Shown here in pieces: positions 57,615 to 64,000 of a stretch of 64,000 nucleotides of DNA. Made by a program: the position numbers and the translations under genes. Each line of letters starts with the position of its first letter. The first letter of the stretch is position 1. The notes below the pieces were generated by a model, which saw only the letters and a list, made by a program, of their open reading frames with translations, was not told the origin of the DNA and searched no databases. Where the stretch lies: contig VWZL01002601.1 of NCBI GenBank assembly GCA_013396915.1, positions 205,903 to 269,902 of the forward strand, written 5' to 3'. The DNA is from Stercorarius parasiticus (Eukaryota > Chordata > Aves > Charadriiformes > Stercorariidae).

Positions 57615-60119
57615 GTAAGGTAGAGCCGGGAGGGCCAAGATGGAAAGGAGCAGAAGGGCAGCAACCAACATCTGCTGCAACAGATCTAAGTACAAACCGA
57701 CTTCCTTAGTCTTCGCTGCTCTTGAACAGATTTGGATATCGCTCTTAAGGCTTGACCTGGCATAAGTCACGACTACATCAGAAAGAGGGGGCCAGGAGAG
57801 CAGAGGGCACAGGGCAAGAAGCTGTAACTAGAAGTTATCACACCTTTCGACTCCTAATGGTGATAAACTGGTCCCCATTGATGTTTTGACCATCTCCCAC
57901 CCGGTGCCAGGCAGAATCCTAGAGACCTGCCTTTTGTACAAGCAGAGGGGGTGCGGGCACACAACAACGCACAGCACTCCTCATCACCTCGCTGTGTAAC
58001 AGTGCTGAGGGGATGGAGCAGGTAAAACCCCAGACCGAGCACCTCTTGTACTATGCACTTCTGTCTTTTTGGTCCTGCAGCTTCTGTCCTGCTTGATCCT
58101 GCTGAACATGTAATAGTAATGCCCATTTTCTCATCTGTGGACGCTGTTGGAGGGCTTCTCCCTCACCCTCGTTTCATGTTTGTATCTATTCAACCTCTTC
58201 CCTAACTGTTCAGCAGCATTTTCACATAAAAATGTGTATACATCTTTAGAATTCAAGCCATATGGTGTTATTTCTGCACATATAGCCTAAACAAAGTTTC
58301 TACTTGCAAATTCCCTTAATTATAACTGTCTCCGAGCACTAAAATAAGCTACAGTATTTAATGCTCACAGACTTCAAAGTCGCAGCATCCTCAGGATGAG
58401 CTCCCTCTGAACGCGAGCCAAGCGCTGCTGTGTCTATACTGCAGCTACAGGCAGACTCTGCATGGAAGTTCCCCACCAAATGAACACACCTCCCTGCACT
58501 GAAGTCACCTATTTAAGAAAGAAGTAATGGAAACAACGGAATGGGACTATGAAAGTATGAAACGAAGCTTCAGCATAAAAGGGTAAATACAGCCTGTAAG
58601 TGGCCAAATCAAGTTCCCGTTTCAGCACCAGAGAACTGCCACACTGACTTGAGGTCAGACGAGCCTCTCGGCAATTAGTTTGCAATTAGATCAAGATGCT
58701 GCAGAGCAACAGGCAAACACCCCATCCCAGGCTGACACAGCTTCACTTCCCCCTCTGGGTAGGGAACACACCTTGTTCTTTAACAGACAGGAGTAAACAG
58801 AGTCTCGGAATCTAATTATTGTGGAACACAGCTTGTTCCAGTTGGTTATAATGACCCTGGACATTCCCAGTATCCCCATTTCAGTCTTTCTGCAATTATT
58901 AATACCTTTTAAGTATCAACCACCTCTTTTGGTTGTAAGTTTTATTTATATATTTAAACAACATGTTCGTTTCTTTCATTCATTTTGAATTTCCTGCTAT
59001 CGTATTTCATTATCTCCTACATTTTATGGAAATGAAATAACGCTTCAATCAGTTTTCCACAGTTACACATTGTTTATGTATTTCCAAATTTTTTCTCCTC
59101 CTCCTCTCCTCAGACGTTAAAAATTCTTTTCCAACTGTCCTTCACCAGTTTATTCTTTTTTTTGTCCCCGAAACAGAGATGATCAGAACTTCACCTCTTA
59201 CTTACAACAAAGCTTACCGAAAATACAGAGGCATGACAACCTTCTCTGTAGCACTGGCAGCCCCACGGGCCCACCTCTGCTTTTTCTAACCAGAGCTGCG
59301 CGTGCCCAGGACCCCCTGCACAGCACCTGCTTTCGGCTGCAACGCCAGGACTGACACTGATGTCATGTTAGCACTGGAAAAAGTGCCTTTGCAATTCCCC
59401 GTTCCTGTTAAAGCTCTCACAGCCGTACAGTACAGCAGTCACGCTGGGGCCACAAACGGTGGCCCGTGTGCTCCTCAGCCTCACGAATCCAAGTAACAGG
59501 AAACGACTCACGCCACCAAGGAAAGAATTATATAAAAATGGAACAGGGATGCTAGCACTGGCAAGACAGGTAACAAGACAGAATATCTTTTTCAAAAATA
59601 TTTAGGTTGATATAATACGATGACTTTACATCAAATTCTAGCAGAACTGGACAAATTGATATTCAATGATATTCAAATTGATCTTGAGGAGTTTGTTTTG
59701 CTATGGAACACACCTTGAGTAAGTTTGTTTTTCCAGGCGTGAGTCACACGTTCAGCAAAGACTGTCCACAATGTGGTTTTACTCCCACAGACATATGAAT
59801 CTTTTTCTTAAAAAGTGAGGGAAGGACAAATATTTGAGAACTCCTCTGGGGAAAACCTTTGTTCAATAGCTACTTTACTGGGATTTTCTTCCTGTACTCA
59901 ATCACACCTTGGTTGTGAATTCTGCAGATGCTCCCTTTGTTCTCTTTCAAATGTCACTCTCTTTTCATGTCCTAACCATTTATTTAAAAACGTTTTTTCT
60001 TACTTGGTAAAAGGGCATTTGAAGGCATGGCAGTAGTCTAACATTTTCAGTTCCAGTCCTATACTGTGGCAATTTAATCTCATCACTTGCCTCCATGTCC
60101 TTTTATTCTTCTTGTTTAG
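57615..60119. other. Possible intron or intergenic stretch
   Basis: Two and a half kilobases without a supportable gene or a recognised transposon. If exons 'a' and 'b' are real, this is the intron between them. The sequence around 58900-59180 is T-rich. Confidence 0.45.
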
Positions 60120-60215
60120 GAAGTTACAGACACGTGGCAGCCATCACATAGAGGCACAAAGAAGCGACATGTGGCATGAGCTCAGAGCAAGCCAAGAAAA
60201 ATTAACAAGCAAAAG
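60120..60215 (+). other. Candidate plus-strand coding exon 'b' (96 bases)
   Basis: This has the best plus-strand splice pair in the window. TTTTATTCTTCTTGTTTAG precedes 96 bases ending AGCAAAAG, with donor GTAAGG. The length is a multiple of three. One frame is open throughout (KLQTRGSHHIEAQRSDMW, then HELRASQEKLTSK), and the other two contain stops. The composition is hydrophilic and helix-like. Its frame is continuous with candidate exons at 57525-57614 and 61277-61397. I do not recognise the peptide. It may be a coding exon, a lncRNA exon, or chance. Confidence 0.42.
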
Positions 60216-61276
60216 GTAAGGTTTTTCCCTAGAGGGAACAGCGTTAAATATAGTACTGAAGTGTCCCAAATCCGATAGCAGTGCTTTCCATGTGTGTGCA
60301 TACACTATAAATACTTGATTTTCAGTGGCAGACTTTGGTCGAGTCCAGGCGAGGAGGAGCATTTCTCCTCAGCTGAAATGCCAGCACTTTCTGTAATCCC
60401 ACAGTCAAGTTCACAAAAGGCAACTAATCACTCGGAGCACGTGCCAGCAAGGAAACCAAAGCAGCTACCATTCACCTGCAAGGTCAGTACCTTGTGGGTA
60501 GCAAAAAACACTTTCTGTGTGAGTTTGTCAGTACTTATCCCCCCAGTTGCTCCTGCGCTGGTGCAGCAGAAGCCAGTGAGCCCAAGGAGCACACAGCTGG
60601 GAGCCCTGCTCTCGCCATTCACGGGCCAGCCTTAGGTTGGTGGGCAGCAAAATGCAGAACGATGAAATTAGAGGAAAGGAGATTTAGTTTCTGTAGATAC
60701 AAAGATATTTCCCTCCTCTTCTTTAACATAACATGTTCCAAGATAAGAGTAAGGACATCCCGCCAGCAGGGGTATATAGAAGTTAATGTACCCATACCAG
60801 CTAGCCATACTTTCAGGTACAAATCAAAGGCAGAGTAACACAGGTGCTGGTTTAAGTAAGAGATGGGCCCTGCTGTTTAACCCCACTGCAGCATCACGGC
60901 CTAACCTGTTCTGCAGTGACCAGCTAACTGGGCTCCCACCCACCCCCCTGGGGAGGCCCAGCTGCCCCTGAGAGGGAGCCTCTAACACCATCAACACCTC
61001 CAGCCCACCATCTGTAAAGTGCTGGATATTCTACTTTAACCCAGTACTGATGCTTCTATGCTGACATTTTCCTTTATCATTCCCAGGAAATACTGAAAAA
61101 ATCTGTTGTCTTCTAGTAAGCTTTAGTTTTAAACCTTTAAGGAACAAAACTGAAAATTTTGAAATTGAAAAAAAACCTGAAAGCACAATAAAAATAGCTG
61201 ATAAAGATCTGTGTAAAAATGAAATACAGCTTATTCTTCTTGCAACTTTACATGCAGCTTGCATTTCTTCCTAAAG

Positions 61277-61397
61277 CTTCAGAGAAGGCCAGGAAACAGA
61301 CCAATCATCAGAAAACCATCAAGCTAGAATTCCAAGTCAGGCTAAAAAGATCCCAGCTGAGCTGCTCACTTAGAAATAAAAGAACCCATAAAGTATG
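61277..61397 (+). other. Candidate plus-strand exon 'c' (121 bases, contains the stop)
   Basis: The acceptor TTGCATTTCTTCCTAAAG ends at 61276, and the donor AGTATG then GTAAGG follows at 61397. In the frame continued from exon 'b' it reads SFREGQETDQSSENHQ and then 15 more residues to TAG at 61371-61373, only 24 bases before the donor. A stop that close to the last junction would not be expected to trigger nonsense-mediated decay. A different frame is open across the whole exon, so coding status is uncertain. Confidence 0.3.
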
Positions 61398-64000
61398 GTA
61401 AGGAGCTTCACCTCCTTAGCTTTGAACCCCAAAGCAGAATGGTCAAGCCCAAAAAAACCTCTATCCACAGTTTAATTCATCTTATTTTTCAAGTTCTGCT
61501 GCGGCATTTATCACCTTTGGGTTTGCTATGGGGCCTTCCTTGTACCTCAGACTATAAAACACACCCATGGCCCTGCTTCGGCTGTCAGCTCATTCGAGAG
61601 AGCACATTCAGCGCCACAGCACTAGGGAGACACCCACGAAACTACACTTCTCGCATAGGCTGCTATAGCAGGGGCAGGCAAGCAAGGCTTGGGGGTCAAC
61701 TATGCACACCAGGTGCCAGGGTAATGGAATGAAGTGGTTAAATAAAAACAGTGGAAATTTAAGCAGATGCATGTTATTATGTACATGGGACTCCTGAAAA
61801 GAAGTCCAGCACTGGTCTGCTTTCAGATGGGGAGTACGGCCATTATGCTTTGGACAACAGTGACAGAGGAGTTACGCATACATAATGCCACACCTTGCAA
61901 CCAGACCTACTGCATATAACACAGCTTCAGTGAATTCTAGATCATGAATTACAGAGAATGCACTGGCTGAGCTCACCAGTTAAAAATGACTTTTTTATTT
62001 TATTACGCAGTAAGTCAGGGTATGGAAGAAAGATACAAGAGAAAGTCTTACGCATCACTGGGATGGCCACTCTCCAAATCTTTGCAGCTTTCATAAGAGC
62101 TGTCATTATTTGATGTAATGTATGAAATAGCTTGAAGATCTGAAAATCTAAGCCAAATTCTTAATCCATCAGAAGTCTCTTGCACTATGCCATCTTGCAT
62201 TAGCTAAGGATTTGGCATCTCATCCCTTAAAATTTTACACTTTTATTTGGCACTTTGGATCACCAACACAAACTGGTACCGGTTCCCTATGGCTGCAGGG
62301 GGCTGGTTGGATGGAGCCATCTTCATTACGTCCTTCTCTCACCACTGCCAAAGGGAAGGAAAGGTTTTAATTTTCATAGCTCTTTAGTCAGGAATCATTC
62401 TCTTTCCTCCTCACTACAGTGTGTCTTTGCATTTCCTAAAACTCTTTTGGGAAGAAAAGAGAAAGAAAGTGAAAGCAGCAAGATGTATTAATTAAGATGT
62501 ATAAATAAGTACATGAAAAAAACCCTGTTTTCCAGCTACTATTAAATTAGATTAAATTAGCTCCTGTAATCAGACCTGCCTCTTATCAGAGAAAGGAGAA
62601 GGGAAGAAGCGGCTGTAAGATAAGAACTGGCCTCAAGAAAAACGCCATCATTATTCCCTTTCCACTCCAAACCCTTAAACATATTCAGTCTTACTCAATT
62701 TCATCAGCATACTGCCTTGGCAAGTGAAAAGATTCCAAAAATAGCGACAGCACCAAGACTACTTGCACTGCAACATATTCCCGGACACTTTCCTTCTGAT
62801 CTATCCCTTCTGACATGACATCCAGAACATCACTAAAGCTCAGTATCAGACTGTGGCATTCAGCATCTGACGTGGCAGCAATTACCGTGTTACTGTGATT
62901 GAACGTCTCTCCCAGAGTAATCCCCACAGACCGGGGCTCTGCAGGAGAGTCTGACTTTTGAAGAGAACACTGATCTTCTCCACCCTGACACAGGACGTGT
63001 CTCCAGGTCCTGCACATTCAGGGTAACTCAAAGCAGCCTTGATAGGAATTTCAGCCAGCAGATAAAAGTTCTGGTGTTCTGCAACCTCTACTTAACTTCG
63101 AAACAGCTACTATTTGTGTCTTCTATCTAGACAAAAATCACCCTCAGCACATCCCACTGCTTCCTAGCTTTCTCCCCCTTCTTTGGCTCTAGTACAGAAT
63201 CTTCACAACTTGACACCAAATCTGCTCATTGTTGTAACCACTTATTGCATTATGTGTAAGGAATCCTGCCTATAAACTCTACCTGGTGCTTCTTCTCTTT
63301 CCTTCCGCCCTTCAGAGGCTTTTATGATTCCTGCTGACACTGCCTACCTGCCATTTTGGTTTCTCTAAGGAAAAGAATATGCAAGGAAAAAAGCCACAAA
63401 AAACAAAACTCAATCAAATCAATTGCCTTACTCATTAATCAGGCAAAGGTTTTGGGGTGCTTCATGTACAAGAGCTCTATTTCTGTTCCATCCAGATTAA
63501 GAATCAAAACTTCAACTGCAGCGCGTGCCAGCCTCCGCAGGTGCAGGGGTAATGGGACTTCACGTGCACTAACAGAGTTGTTCCGGATTTGGTTTGGATT
63601 TCCAATACAAGACAGACATTCATTCCTTCTTTACTACATTTTTGCTCTTCCTTTGTCATTCAACCAGGTAAAGCTAAAGCGAAGCACATAGTGCAAAGCA
63701 GACATGGGGTACAAAGTGCAACATATCCCCGGGTAGGCATCAAATCCAAATTCTGCCTTGGGAGGCAAACACAAAGCTTCTGCAAGTATCCAAGGGAGAG
63801 AGAACTTTGTCAAGATTTCAACAAGATCACACAGTAGAAGTGGAATGTTCAAGTTGTCTGAATTGCCAGAAGCAGAAGCTGGAGTGATGCCTGTGCTTCT
63901 TAAAAATGCACCACTTGCTGTGACCCAGTGCCTGGCTGCGACCAGCCTTGCCCTGCGCTCGCGGGCAACCAAAGACCAGGCTGTCAGTCCTTCATTGCTT
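61398..64000. other. Non-coding stretch, no supportable gene
   Basis: The last 2.6 kb hold no recognised gene. 63800-63850 has a faint MIR-like run (CAAGATCACACAGTAGAAG). The minus frame at 62691-63017 (108 codons) has a protein-like look (MCRTWRHVLCQGGEDQCSLQ at its start) but no splice context, promoter or family. Confidence 0.5.
63800..63850 (+). mobile_element. Faint MIR-like scrap
   Basis: GAACTTTGTCAAGATTTC and ACAAGATCACACAGTAGAAG resemble the MIR core segment (acttgcccaagg, tcacacagctagtaagtgg). The match is short and gapped, so this is tentative. Confidence 0.22.

Overview
This window looks like nuclear DNA of a bird. The evidence is a 5'-truncated CR1 LINE at 48769-49046 that ends in the CR1 tail of tandem 8-bp units and keeps the avian CR1 ORF2 C-terminus, a second CR1 relic at 7150-7420, and two LTR fragments (5998-6250 and 46467-46757) that resemble avian ERVL-type LTRs. 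The rest is A+T-rich with homopolymer runs. There is no bacterial-style gene packing, no operon, no tRNA or rRNA gene and no CRISPR array. Open frames are short and unrelated to known proteins, so nearly all long frames are treated as chance.

Layout: 1-5990 is unique sequence without a supportable gene. 5998-7420 holds an LTR fragment and a CR1 relic. 7430-32300 is mostly featureless intron-like or intergenic DNA with a few old repeat scraps and a few splice-site pairs of uncertain value. 32325-40960 holds the most convincing gene, on the minus strand. A small CpG island (40690-40960) ends in a good 5' splice site. A 61-base exon (35060-35120) carries an in-frame-stop-preceded ATG. A 77-base exon (32325-32401) encodes an almost ideal leucine-zipper coiled coil. 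Joining the last two keeps one frame and gives a 33-residue N-terminus that runs on to an exon not securely found here, perhaps beyond position 1. I do not recognise the gene. 41000-64000 would then be upstream of it. That part holds an LTR fragment, the best CR1 copy, and a possible plus-strand transcript of three well-spliced exons (57525-57614, 60120-60215, 61277-61397) that share one continuous reading frame.

Exon calls here rest only on splice signals and reading frame. No alignment, transcript or homology search could be run.
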